From NCBI GenBank assembly GCA_036320915.1, contig JAXBDG010000003.1, forward strand, positions 2,170,001-2,234,000: a stretch of DNA of 64,000 bases, read 5' to 3'. The notes beneath the pieces are model-generated. The model made no database searches. It was not told the DNA's origin and saw only the letters and a program-made list of their open reading frames with translations. Shown here in pieces: positions 33,415 to 44,789 of this stretch. The position numbers were made by a program, and so were the translations under genes. This DNA is from Linnemannia elongata (Eukaryota > Mortierellomycota > Mortierellomycetes > Mortierellales > Mortierellaceae). Every line of letters begins with the position of its first letter. The stretch's first letter is position 1.

Positions 33415-36075
33415 ATGTAAGTGGGCAACACATCCTGCTATTGCCCCACCTGGCGACTCGGACAGAAGACTACATCAACACTACACCAATGCGAGCAACT
33501 GTTCCTCTAGCGCCTGCACACTTCTCTACTCGTCTCGAAGTAAAGCAAGGCAGCTCCTGGAACGACACGGTTATTCTCTCATACTTTTTTTTTGTCAGGG
33601 ATCAGCTCTCCTTCCCCCTGGGGGCGCATTCAGCTTCGGTCTGCCTTGGCAACAAAGCGACACGACTTTAAACACACAAACGACACATCCTTAGCGACAC
33701 CGCTCTACCCCAGCACGCCATGCGCGGCATGATGCCATATTCCTCCTTCTCACATCCTCCCCTCTCCATCCTTGTATATACACGCTCATGAACACGGGCA
33801 CATCACAACCATACACCATGCTGACACAACCGCCATTACCCATTTTAGGTCTGGAGGATCCGCTGTCTCTCTCATCAACCCCAACTCGGAGGTTGCTCGC
33901 CGTGGCCAGGCTTTGCAGTTGAACATCAATGGTGCCGTTGGCCTGATGGAAGTCGTTCGCTCCAACCTTGGTCCCAAGGGAACAATCAAGATGTTGGTTA
34001 GCGGCGCTGGTGATATCAAGTTGACCAAGGACGGCAAGGTTCTTTTGAGCGAGATGGTAAGGCGCAAGGGGGACCCAACAATGGTTGAAAGAACGAAACC
34101 CTTGATACTGTATCTACGTGTTTTGCTGCCACTGTCTACTACATATCTGTTTGCGGTGATGATGCAGTCGTTTCGCTAACTCACTGGTTTCTCAATAAAT
34201 CTTCGCCGCGTTTCTCTTTTCAACCTGATAGCAAATCCAAAACCCTACTGCCGCCATGATTGCCCGCGCAGCAACAGCTCAGGATGAGATTACTGGAGAC
34301 GGTACTACTTCGATTGTCATGCTCGTCGGAGAGTTCATGAAGCAGGCTGAGCGCCACATTGCCGAAGGTCTCCACCCCCGTATCATCACAGAGGGATTCG
34401 AGCTCGCCAAGAAGGAGTCTCTCAACGTATGTGTTGAATGGAACCCATAATCACGGAGATCCTTAGCTCTTTGTTGCATACAAAGCAAAGAGACGTGTTA
34501 CTAATATCGATCTACGCTCGTCCTTCAAAATACACTAGTTCTTGGACTCGTTCACTGTGAAGAAGGAGATCGATCGCGAGTTGTTGATGTCGGTTGCCCG
34601 TACTTCCCTCCGCACCAAGGTCCACCGCACCTTGGCCGATACCTTGACTGAGGCTGTTGTTGATGCCGTTTTGACCATCTACCGCGAGAACGAGCCCATT
34701 GATTTGCACATGGTCGAGATCATGGCCATGCAGCACAGGAGCGAGACCGACACCCGTTTGGTTCGTGGTTTGGTCATGGATCACGGAGCCCGCCACCCCG
34801 ATATGCCCAAGCGCGTCAAGGATGCCTTTGTTCTCACCCTCAACGTGTCGCTGGAGTACGAAAAGTCTGAGGTTAACTCTGGATTCTTCTACAGCTCTGC
34901 TGAGCAGAGAGAGAAGTTGGTCGAGTCTGAGCGCAAGTTTGTGGACGAGAAGCTGAAGAAGATTGTCGAGTTGAAGAGACAGGTCTGCGGTGACTCGAAG
35001 AAGGGCTTTGTCATCATTAACCAGAAGGGTATCGATCCCCTGTCGTTGGATGTCTTGGCCAAGAATGGCATCTTTGCCCTCCGCCGCGCCAAGAGAAGAA
35101 ACATGGAGCGTATGCAGTTGATTTGCGGAGGTGTTGCCCAGAACTCTGTCGACGATTTGTCGCCCGAGGTCCTTGGATGGGCGGGTTTGATCTACGAGCA
35201 CACCTTGGGCGAGGAGAAGTTTACTTTTGTCGAGGACGTCAAGGAGCCTAGCTCCGCCACCATTCTCATCAAGGGTACGTCCATTTTCTTTCTTGAGTAT
35301 TTTTTTGTTTTGTTTTACGGTTATTATCTGTGCTGTTGTTTGTACTTTTTTCATTACCTTGAATTTTTTTTTAGCTTCACTCCCCCTCTTTGAATGTTGT
35401 CATTGTCATCTTTGTAGACATAGGATATGTGGATTTCGATCAATGCTAACAAGCAAACTCCCCTTGACCGCTACTACCACCAATAGGACCTAACCCTCAC
35501 ACGATTCATCAGACAAAGGATGCCATTCGCGATGGTCTCCGCGCTGTCAAGAACACTTTGGAGGATGGTACGGTGGTACCAGGAGCAGGAGCATTCCAGG
35601 TTGCACTTCACTCTCATTTGTTGAAGTTCAAGGATAGCGTCAAGGGCCGTGTTAAGGCTGGAATCACATCTTTTGCTGAGGGAGTGTTGGTTATTCCCAA
35701 GACCTTGGCATCGAACGGAGGATTCGACCCTATGGATGTGATTGTGACGATGCAGGAGGAGTACGAGGAGGGCCACATTGTTGGTGTTGATCTTCAGAGC
35801 GGCGAGACATTGGACCCTGTTGCAGAGGGTATCTGGGACAACTACCGTGTCGTCCGCAACATGATGCAGAACGCCTCTGTGATTGCCACCAACTTTTTGC
35901 TTGTCGACGAGATGATGAGAGGTAAACTATCTTTTTTTTTGATGTTGTTGTCGTTAACATTGAATGATTACTATGTTCGAATGAACTGCTCCTGACATAC
36001 ATTTTTTTTTATCCTTTTCTCCTTATCCAAATAGCTGGTCGCTCTTCATTGAAGGCTGACAACGGTATGGAGTAA
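33415..36075 (+). CDS. cct6: TCP-1/CCT chaperonin zeta subunit (CCT6)
   Basis: Exons 33415..33416, 33849..34056, 34232..34426, 34539..35274, 35487..35921 and 36035..36075; 538 aa, the normal length. The first exon contributes only AT of the start codon. The 432-bp intron (GTAAGT...TTTTAG) is followed by G, so ATG forms on splicing. The protein follows CCT zeta closely: [90 protein letters not shown] and [16 protein letters not shown]. It is one of eight subunits of the cytosolic ATP-driven ring that folds actin, tubulin and WD-repeat proteins. The codon bias (few rare codons) suits strong expression. In unspliced RNA the same ATG is directly followed by TAA. It lies 233 bp after the Ssr4 stop. 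Confidence 0.95.
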
Positions 36076-38717
36076 AAGGCTTTGAGTGTTTCTACGTGCC
36101 TTTCTATCTTTTTTGCATCACCCCTTCTTCCTTCAAAAGAGAAACGACTACGATACAGGACGACGCCTCCATCTACACTACTATTTTTTTTCATTCTTTC
36201 CCTTTTCACCTATGAATAAACCTGATTCAAATACAAAAAACCTTGCTGGTTGTAGTTCGAGAGGGTGAACAGAACAGAGTTGTCTCTTTGTGGTTCAGTC
36301 AAAGATCAGTTTTCACGTACACAAAAAATAAGCGCCCGTGAACGTGGATTTATCGAGACACTTTGTGCCATTTTTTTTTTTCGCCTATTTTCCCTCTTTC
36401 ACTCTTTCTCTCCTCTTGACCATCCCATTGTCTCTCTCTCCCTTCTCACTTTTCACATTCAGACACTCTTACTCACTCACTCACTCACTCACTCACTCAC
36501 TCACTCACTCTCTCACTCACTCACTTACTCACTCCTTCCTCTCTCTCACTCTCTCTATCTCTTTCGCACTCCTCTATCATCACCCTTCCTTCTCCCTTTC
36601 AAGAAAAAAGTTGATACCCTCACATTCTCATCCTTCCTTTTTCATCCTTACACTCACTCGCCTTTCCCTACCTTGCCTTTTCCGTATTGAATGTCCTTTT
36701 GTTGATCATTCAGACACTCTTTTATACATACTTTGTTCCCATCACCTACTTGGACTTTTTTCTTTCTTTCCTTCTCTTATTCTCCTGCCGCCAGTCGCCA
36801 CTCACTTTGTCATTCATTTTGCACAAGGTAACAAATCCCATTCCCTTCACTCTCACTCACTCTCAGTACACATCTATTTTCAACAACACATACTTTTTAG
36901 CTAGAGTCTGATCCCACCACCACTATAACTATATGCTCGACTCCAGCCTCTCTCCCTATCTTTTTCTTTCTTATCCTTTGTTCATCATCATCATACATCA
37001 CACTTCCTTCCAAAGAGGCAAGACTCAAAGAAAACAAGCTTATTCTCATCTCAACCAGCCACCTTCAACAACCCATTCAGCAGCTTTTCTTGAATATGGG
37101 GTCACATTTGATTTGATATTGGCATGAGAGACACACACACGCAAAGGGAGCAAACAGTAAGAGAAGAGGAGTGTGCGCAAGGGTATTCAAACACACTAAG
37201 CCGACAAGCCAACAGACAGGCAGTCGAACCAAGGAGCAAATCACGGGATCCCTGGGTCACACTCTCTCTTCCTTTGTCCCTTGAGAACCATACATACGCT
37301 ACACCCCTTCTTTTTTTTTTTTTTTATACCACTCTGACCCTCTTCCCACTAACAAACCTCGCCCAACCCCACTCACATCGTCTGTACTTGCCAAGCCCAC
37401 CCTTCAACGTGTACATAATAATATCATTCGCTCGCCAGAATATCACTTGTTCGTCTTCCTTGGTGAATGCCTTCGCCAACTTCTTTTTTTTCAGTATCAT
37501 ATCTTCCTTCTTTCCCAAGCCATTTAATTCAATTCACTTCTCTCACTTCCCTATTGTTCATACACCAACACTCAAAAAAGCATCATCTTCCCGTATGTAT
37601 GTATACATATTATGCATTATTGCCTTCCCTTCTCGCCTTCCTTCTCTTTCCCCTTACCCCCTTCTTCAGAACCCTCTCCTCTCTTTCTCTCTCTCTGCCA
37701 AACTATCTTTGGTGTACTATTTCCATCTGTCCACCTCAGAAAGACTAAAAAGAGAAAGAGAATAAGAAATATCTACATCCACCCCGACTCTGTTCACTTG
37801 TGGATCCCCTTTCCCTTTCTCTTGGTTCTCTTTTACATCTTGTTTCCCCACACTCAACAACAACAACAACGACAACTATGCGTGCTTGTTATTTTTATTT
37901 TCAAATACCAACCATTGTACACAACAACCACCCATACAACTTGTCATCCTCTATTCTTATTTCTCCTCCTCCTCTACCAGTCAACAGTAATTCTTTCCTC
38001 TCTGTGTTCTTATTCAAAACCGTCATACCATTTCATATCATGCCACATCCAAAAAAAAAATGACCTGCAGTAACCACCCTTTCCTTCGACAGGAGACACA
38101 CATACACTCAATCTCTGGCTATGCTACCTCTGCCTATGCCTCTGCTCTCACATTGTGTCATGTCTTTGGTGCTCTCCCTCCTTTTTTGCTTTCACTTGTT
38201 TATTCTATTGTGAACGTCGCTGATGATCCGACTGGTCTGTCAGCCTAGTTCAGATTTTTCTCCTCCCTGTGAGCAGCCAAAAACAAGAAAGAGAAAGTGA
38301 TTGAGCACTTTGTTAAAGGAGAAAGATGGATAGTGTGTGTGTGTATGTTTTTGTATATGTGTATATGTGCCATAAAAGACCAGGCCAAGAAGAGGCTGGT
38401 CTGCGCTCTGTGCTCGTGCAAAAAAGTAAAAAAATAACAAAAGAGCGCTCCCGATCTCTCCCCGCTCATTTTTTTTCCCTTTTTCTTGTACTCCTTCTAC
38501 TTCCGCTCTTCTTTCTATTTCGTTTCTTTTCTCTTCTCTTCTCTTCCCTTCTTTTCCTCTACTTCCTCCTCTCTCACACCAATACTATCACCGATCATAC
38601 CCCTTCCTCCCCCCTCGTACCTTCTCGATACTAAACCTTTCCCTCCATCCTTCCTTCCCTCCCTTATCTACTCCCAGTTTCCCCCCTCCCCTCTTCTACC
38701 ATATCACTCACATCATC
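36076..38717. other. 2.6 kb pyrimidine-rich spacer
   Basis: 3' end of CCT6 (AATAAA at about 36215) and then more than 2 kb of T/C-rich sequence ahead of the Edc1-like gene, including a (CACT)n array. Open frames of 100-240 codons here are Ser/Leu/Phe/His-only readings of these tracts. A long leader or leader introns for the downstream gene are possible. No gene supported. Confidence 0.5.
36471..36535. repeat. (CACT)n microsatellite
   Basis: About fifteen tetranucleotide CACT units with two interruptions. Directly visible. Confidence 0.9.
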
Positions 38718-40210
38718 ATGCTTCAACCCGCAACGATATCGAGCCCCAGCCCTGCTCCCGCCGTCTCATCACCCGCAACCCCAAAGACCCCAAGGCAGCA
38801 GAACAGAAAGAGCGCCATCACTGTAGGCCTTCAAAACCAGAACCAGAGCCAGACTGCCTCTATCCAGCAGTCGTCTGGTCGCTCCAACAACCGTCAGCCA
38901 CGTAATGCCGCCCAAATTCACGCCCGCCATCAGTCCATGCCCGCCCAACAGCGGTCCTCGTCTGGCACTCTCTCCGCCAGCAGCTCCCCTAACACCAACA
39001 ACAACAACAAGGGTAACAACAACAGCAGCACGAACAATGTGACAATCTTGAAACGCTCCTCTGCCACCGTGGCCGCTCCTGCCCCAACCCCTATTGTTTC
39101 AGGCATTCAGCTCCTCCAGAGCCAGTCTTCGCCAAAGCACCAGCAACGAAACCAAAAGCCCCGTTCCCAGGGTCAAGGTCAGTCGCAGCAGAGCACCAAC
39201 AACAACAATGGCTCAGCTGCAAAGCAAAGGTCGCGCAAGGGCCGCAGGGACATTGAAACCTCCAGTTCCGAGTCCATGGCCAAGGCCGACGCTACCGACG
39301 CTGCTTTGAACGAAAGCAGCCCTACTCTCAACCCCTCGAGTCCTCCCTCTTCGACTGATTCGGATGACTCAGAGTCTGCGATCTCCCACCCTACTCACCG
39401 CTCCCACAAGGACTCCCAGCGTCGCCAGAACGGTCAATTCCCTAAAGGATACGGGGGCCCCCTCTCTGTCAGCCCTCCTCAGCGCCCCAGCTCAGCCCCT
39501 GTGGTGCCGCAGCTTCGCAAAGGGTATGTCGATGATGACGGACTCCGACTCACCGATAATGTCCGTCAGAAGCACACGCCGCAGCAAAGGAATGGTCATG
39601 ATTAACAACAACCTTATTTTGTTTCCAAACGACTTTTAGCATGGCTATGCCGCAGAAGCAGCACAACCACTACCCGCACAATGGCCAGCAGCAGTACGGA
39701 AACCGCAAGCCCAGCTTTGGCTCGGTTTCAGCGTTCCCCACGGATATGGGAGACGGCCTTCGCCCCAATGTCACCAAGGCTACATCAGCCGACAAAATTA
39801 TGTTGGCGGACCGTGTTGTTGCGGAGAAGAAGAGCACCCTCTATGCCGGACCAACCTTCCATAACTCGCCCGCTCCCACTAGCCTTCCCATCCCTGCATT
39901 TGCTCGCTCATGGGGTAACAGTCCCGTTGAACCTGCAGTCGAGAAGTTGCCTGCTTCGCCATTCTTTGCCGAGGCGGCTTCACCTCAGTTGAACAGCCTT
40001 CGCCCTCAGCGAACTCAGTCCGAGACCAGTGGATGGACCGCTCACCATTCCATGCCTGCCCACAGCTTCAACATGGGCTTCAACTACCAGGTCCCCGATC
40101 GCATGGCAACGTCAGGATACCCCATGGATGGCCCTACGATGCATGGAACCGATCAGCTGATGGAGATTAGCCAGAACATCCGCAACCTGCTGAAGATTCC
40201 GAGTCAGTAA
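38718..40210 (+). CDS. Edc1/PNRC-like mRNA decapping enhancer (motif-based)
   Basis: Exons 38718..39523 and 39640..40210 give 458 aa. The intron (116 bp, GTATGT...TTTTAG) is crossed in phase 2. Most of the protein is disordered, rich in Asn, Gln, Ser and Pro, with basic patches. One motif stands out at about residues 337-356: YAGPTFHNSPAPTSLPIPAF. This matches the short motif of yeast Edc1/Edc2 and animal PNRC proteins, in which Tyr-Ala-Gly activates Dcp2 and the following Leu-Pro-x-Pro segment binds the EVH1 domain of Dcp1. The C-terminus ends in a predicted helix (DQLMEISQNIRNLLKIP). It would act in the cytoplasm, stimulating cap removal in mRNA decay. The assignment rests on the motif and general make-up alone. 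Confidence 0.65.
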
Positions 40211-42032
40211 AGCGGATCTGTCAGGATTCAACCATTGTCGACTGCTTTTTAACAACCCACCCCATTGTCGACCATCCCCACCACCTTCCCTTCTTCTCGC
40301 CTTTTACCTTTACCTTTATTCTTTTTTTTCATTGCCATTTGCTGTTGCGTACTTGCATACCCACCTTTCTCTTTATTTGTTTCCTCGAGAAAGGAACCCG
40401 TTTTCTTGCATGCAATTTTCTGGTGTATTTTTCTTTACTTTTCTTTTCGTTCTTTGTTTTCTTTCACTTTTCCTTATCTTTTCGTTCTACCCCCCACAGG
40501 TTGCACAGTCTTTGTTGGACGAATGTTGCATGCCAAGGAATTTTTTACTCTTTTGATTACTTTTATTCCTCCGCAAGCCAATCTTTTTCTCGCCTCTGCA
40601 GAGTCTTTCGTGTACATTCTTTTTCCTCTTCTTTCTTTGTTCTTTTTCTTTTTCAGTGCCAGTTTTTCTTCGCAGTTAGATTCTGTGTTGTTTTATTAGC
40701 CCACTTGTACATTATTGGTATCCTGTCGTTTCTTTCTGTTTTACTCCCGTGTACTCTACTCTTCCTTTTATGTTTCCCCTTTGGTCATTATTTCCGTTCC
40801 CTCATTTCCTTTTACATCTGGCGCCACCCTCTACCAACGTCAACGCCACGAGCCGTCACCCAGATCCGTTTTACACGCATTCTTGTCGACAAGAGTGCCC
40901 TGAGGCCCATCACATGTGGAAGTTTTGGGAGGAGTCCAATAAGAACGTTTTCGTGGAAGATGTTTTTCCCAAGGATCCAGGCGGGGAAAAAAAAAGTTGA
41001 TCAGCAGATAGCACAACATCAGGAGACGTTTGAGAGAGGAGGCAGAGCTGCAAGGACACGACTAGGAGGTGAATCAACAAATTTACAGATATCGACAGAA
41101 ACAATCACCCTTTCACACAGCCCTCGACAACAACACCAAGACCAACTATACTTGGACCTTTTTTTTCTCTTACCAGCGCCTTGAAACTCCAACATCCGTT
41201 ACATTCTCTCACCAACAACCTGTTCCACAAACCTCGAAACTCGAATCAGCCACAGTCAACCAACACCAACAAACAAACACCAAGTACTACCATACTTAAG
41301 CGCAACTATAACTACAACAGCAACAACGCGTACAATAAGTCCCTAACATGCTGGCGTAGGAGCATGGCCCCACTGACAGCAGTCGTCAAGTTTCTTCCAG
41401 CAAGCCCTTCAAGTCCATCACCTTTTCTTTCCTTTGCGATGGTCTCTCGAGCGATGTCCCCTGCCGCCAAGATGACCATCACATCTTATTTTCATTTCTT
41501 TTTTTCTATATTTCCCATTTCCCCTTTCCCCTTTCCCCATTCCCCTTTCCCCTTCCCCCCTTGCCCAGTCACCTATTCTTTTTCAATCCCCCTTCTTTTT
41601 TTCCATTTTCTTTTGTCGTTTGGACATTCTAGTTGTTCCCTTGTTCATGACTCTGAAGCGATTAGCGCTGTAGACTCCAAGGACTGAGCAAAATGAATAA
41701 ACAACGACATTTTCTTTTACTGCCTTTCAATTGTTGTCTTTACCGCGTTTTTGTGACAAGAAGAAATGGTTATTGGAGAGATGGTGCGTTTGTGTTCCAC
41801 GCAGTTGTTTAATGTTCGGAATGGAAGTGTAGTTGGCGTTCTATTCGACAGGGGAAAGCAACCACGAAACGCGTGTGGAGTCGCACTTCAACTTCTATGT
41901 CGGCTTCGTATCACTCTGCATTGTGAGATACCCGTGCGACTGTACAAATAAGCATTATTGTTGTAGGGAGGGTTTTTTTGGCGTTTGTACACGGAAATCA
42001 ACAGTCAACAAGGGGGGTAATGCGTTTATGTT
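40211..42032. other. Spacer downstream of the Edc1-like gene
   Basis: Long T-rich 3' region, a (TTTCCCC)n-like patch near 41515-41560, and no gene with supporting features. Several 100-280 codon open frames are low-complexity Phe/Ser/Leu readings. Confidence 0.5.
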
Positions 42033-42825
42033 TTAATGGTCCCGCTTTGAACCGGCTCCCGGTTCGTATGTAGCCGAGAAGGGGAAGAGGGTGCCCCAGG
42101 CTGGGTTGAGTTGAGAAAGGACGGGCCTAAACCCGTGATTGGGGCTGCTGGATGGGGGTCTCTCCCCCCTCCCCTGGGCGCTATGCTGAGTTGAAAGAAA
42201 CAGTTGAAATGGAGAAAGGGGTTAGAAAGTGTTTCATGTTTCTTGATGCTTTGGGTAGGAATCTTGGGAGGAGCAGGGAGTGAGTGAGTGAGAGCAGAGA
42301 GGGGTGGGGATAGAAAATCGTAATGTCGTACAGCATGAAATCTTTGAAAAGTCTTGCAGGCCGTTCTGCGTCTGCTCGCCAGCTTTGTTGGCACCGTACT
42401 CGATCACACGTACACATACCTTGTGTTGTTCTAGTTCAAGACTTCCCAGTTGCTGTCGGTGAGGATAAATGGGTGCGGTAGGGTAGTTCTGAGACAACGA
42501 GAGCTGTCTTGCCCTCTCTGTGTTTTTCGTCTTCAGTTAAGGCAGGGATGGCTGGGCGCTCAGCGATTGAGAGAGTGAGAGGCAGAGTGAGTGAGAGGCA
42601 GAGAGAGAGAAAGAGCCTCGAAATGCAATGTAAGCGGATGGCGAATGCAAGGGTCGAGGGATTGACGCCTCGCCTCTTCCCTGCTTGAACGGCGTGCATT
42701 AATTGGCGAGGTAGGTCCTCGCAGCGCAGTGGAGTGAGGTTATTGTTCGTTGGTGTGTGTTGAGTGTTCTCGTGGATTGATAAGAGCGATATGTAGGGGA
42801 AGGTGTACATACGTACCTGAACCAT
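42033..42825 (-). CDS. Small three-exon gene for a 76-aa protein, not recognised
   Basis: Minus-strand exons in transcript order: 42825..42817 (9 nt, Met-Val-Gln), 42488..42420 and 42185..42033. Splice sites are strong: CAG|GTACGT...GTCTCAG and AAG|GTATGT...CAACTCAG, both in phase 0. The result is 3+23+50 residues: MVQ, then NYPTAPIYPHRQQLGSLELE and QHK, then HSAQGRGERPP... and NPAWGTLFPFSATYEPGAG near the end. Composition is balanced, unlike the low-complexity frames around it. There is no signal peptide or membrane span. I know no family for it. A different first exon or a chance model cannot be excluded; the alternative start ATGTCTCAG directly before exon 2 gives nearly the same protein (Met-Ser-Gln instead of Met-Val-Gln). 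Confidence 0.5.
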
Positions 42826-44391
42826 GATATATTGATGCGTTGGTAGATTGGTAGATTGGTTGCTCTGTCGGTAACGGGAATATTGGAAACTTGACACGGG
42901 TCGCGTTATAAATGAATCAGCAATTAAAGTATTTGTGAAGTGATTGACAAAGAATGATCGCAAAGTGATAGAGCAAAAAGTCGCGTCGAGCGGCGACGTG
43001 GCGTAATTGGTTGGTGATTGCCTATTCTTTTGCTGTTTTCATTCCAGAACGCGTTTTGAAGGTGTATGTTGATGGTAGGAGGGAGGTTTGGAAACAGGGG
43101 CTAGGGAGAAGGGAGGATTGTATCGCGCAATTAAGTATTGGGATAAGGTAGACAGGGTGCATCTATCCTTGGAGGATAGCGCGCGCGAAGACTGGAGTTT
43201 AGGCCCATCCAGAGTGAAGGGAAAAGCAGGTTCGCAATTAACTTTGTTCGTGGTGGTCCTCTCCCTTTCAACTTTTTCCCTGCCAACACTCCTTTTTTCA
43301 TTTATTCATAATCTTTCCTCTCCCTCCCACACTTGATGCTAAGTTTTTCCATGGCGCTTAGGAAAAGGGGGGTATTTTGGGCAGGAAGGAAAATCGGGCG
43401 AGTGTGGAGGTGCAGATGCAAGAATAAACGCATGGACCCTGGAAACGTCTCAAAACAAAGGTGCAACCCCTCCATCGTCCCTCTCTCTATGCCATTAATG
43501 ATGTGTATTGGTGCAAGATAGGATGTTACTTTTATTCCTCTTACCCATCATCCATTCATTTAGCCCCTTACTTTCATCCCCCTCTTTGCTTTTATTCTGT
43601 CTGCTTGCTTTTTTCTCTAGCAATGAATGCTCTCACATCCTCCTCGGCTCAATGACTTTGCGTTGGGGACATGAACAATACAGGAACCTGTTGCAGTTCG
43701 CTCCTGCACTGCTTAGCTTTACATGGAGAGGGGCGGCTGGGAGAGTAGTCTGGGCCACTGCACTTGCTATGTGTCCCTCCTCCCCATAGTTGACATTGTC
43801 CCTCCCCTTCTTCATATTGCTCATACCATTCTCTCTCCCTCTCTCACCCCCTTGTTTTTTTTCTAACGCCCGTCGTTAATTTCTCTCTATTTTCTCTCAC
43901 CCGCCCTCACTCTCTCTCTCCGTTCTCTCTGTCTCTCCGAGAAAAAAAGTCGTTGATGTAGGATAATATCTATTTTTTGTTTTGTTTTTCCCTTCCATCC
44001 GTCTGTTAGTCTATGGTCGAGTCGAAGAACAACTCCTTGATAACTCCTAACAGTTCATTTTTTTTGTTTTTGTTTTTTTGTTACGTGTCTGACCTGGTTA
44101 TTATTCTCATTTACTTTCCGCCACACCCTCCTTTTGCTGGTGACAAATAATGGGTTCGAAAAGTGCAGGGTTCACTTGTTTGTCTTGCTTATACCTTTTC
44201 GTGTCAGGCGTACTATCCTCACCTAGAGCCAATAATCATAAACACGTCCATTAATTGAAATGATCGACGCGCCTTGAGGCAAGGTTTTCGTCAGTCAGAA
44301 CAGGCCCATACACATATAACAAACACCTAACCCACACGTACACACAAACAAGCTTCCCACTTTACTGAACATGGACTACATGTGCACCCCG

Positions 44392-44421
<30 letters not shown>
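44392..44421. repeat. Poly(A) tract of 30
   Basis: 30 uninterrupted A in intergenic DNA. Confidence 0.9.
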
Positions 44422-44425
<4 letters not shown>

Positions 44426-44748
44426 GCAAACAAACCGTTCGAGATTCTTTAACCTCACGACGATCGTTCTGATCCATTTGGTCAACAAAAAAGCATGCCC
44501 TTCTTCCATAGCCCTCGCGCACGCCTGAATATGCCTTTTTTTTTTTCTTCCCTTTTTTATGTATGTTTGCTCGGATACATGACATCGCATGGCATAACAC
44601 GATGGCTTGCATGTTTGTTATGTATTAGACTCCGCCATAAACAGTTTTCCCTTTTTCTTTTCTTTTCTTTCTTTTCTGCTTTTTCTCAATCATTCTGAAT
44701 AGGTAAAGTGAGTTAGTTGCAGCAGCTATAGTTTATTTTTTTTCCTCT

Positions 44749-44750
<2 letters not shown>

Positions 44751-44789
<39 letters not shown>
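44751..44789. repeat. Poly(T) tract of 39
   Basis: 39 uninterrupted T, the longest homopolymer in the window. Confidence 0.9.

Noticed and set aside
34512..35354. 280-codon antisense frame across CCT6 exon 4
   Set aside because: Codon-bias shadow of a highly expressed sense gene; the sense strand has clear family identity.
36265..38073. Several 90-246 codon frames between CCT6 and the Edc1-like gene
   Set aside because: Composed almost only of Ser, Leu, Phe, His and Thr from T/C tracts; no splice-consistent model could be built.
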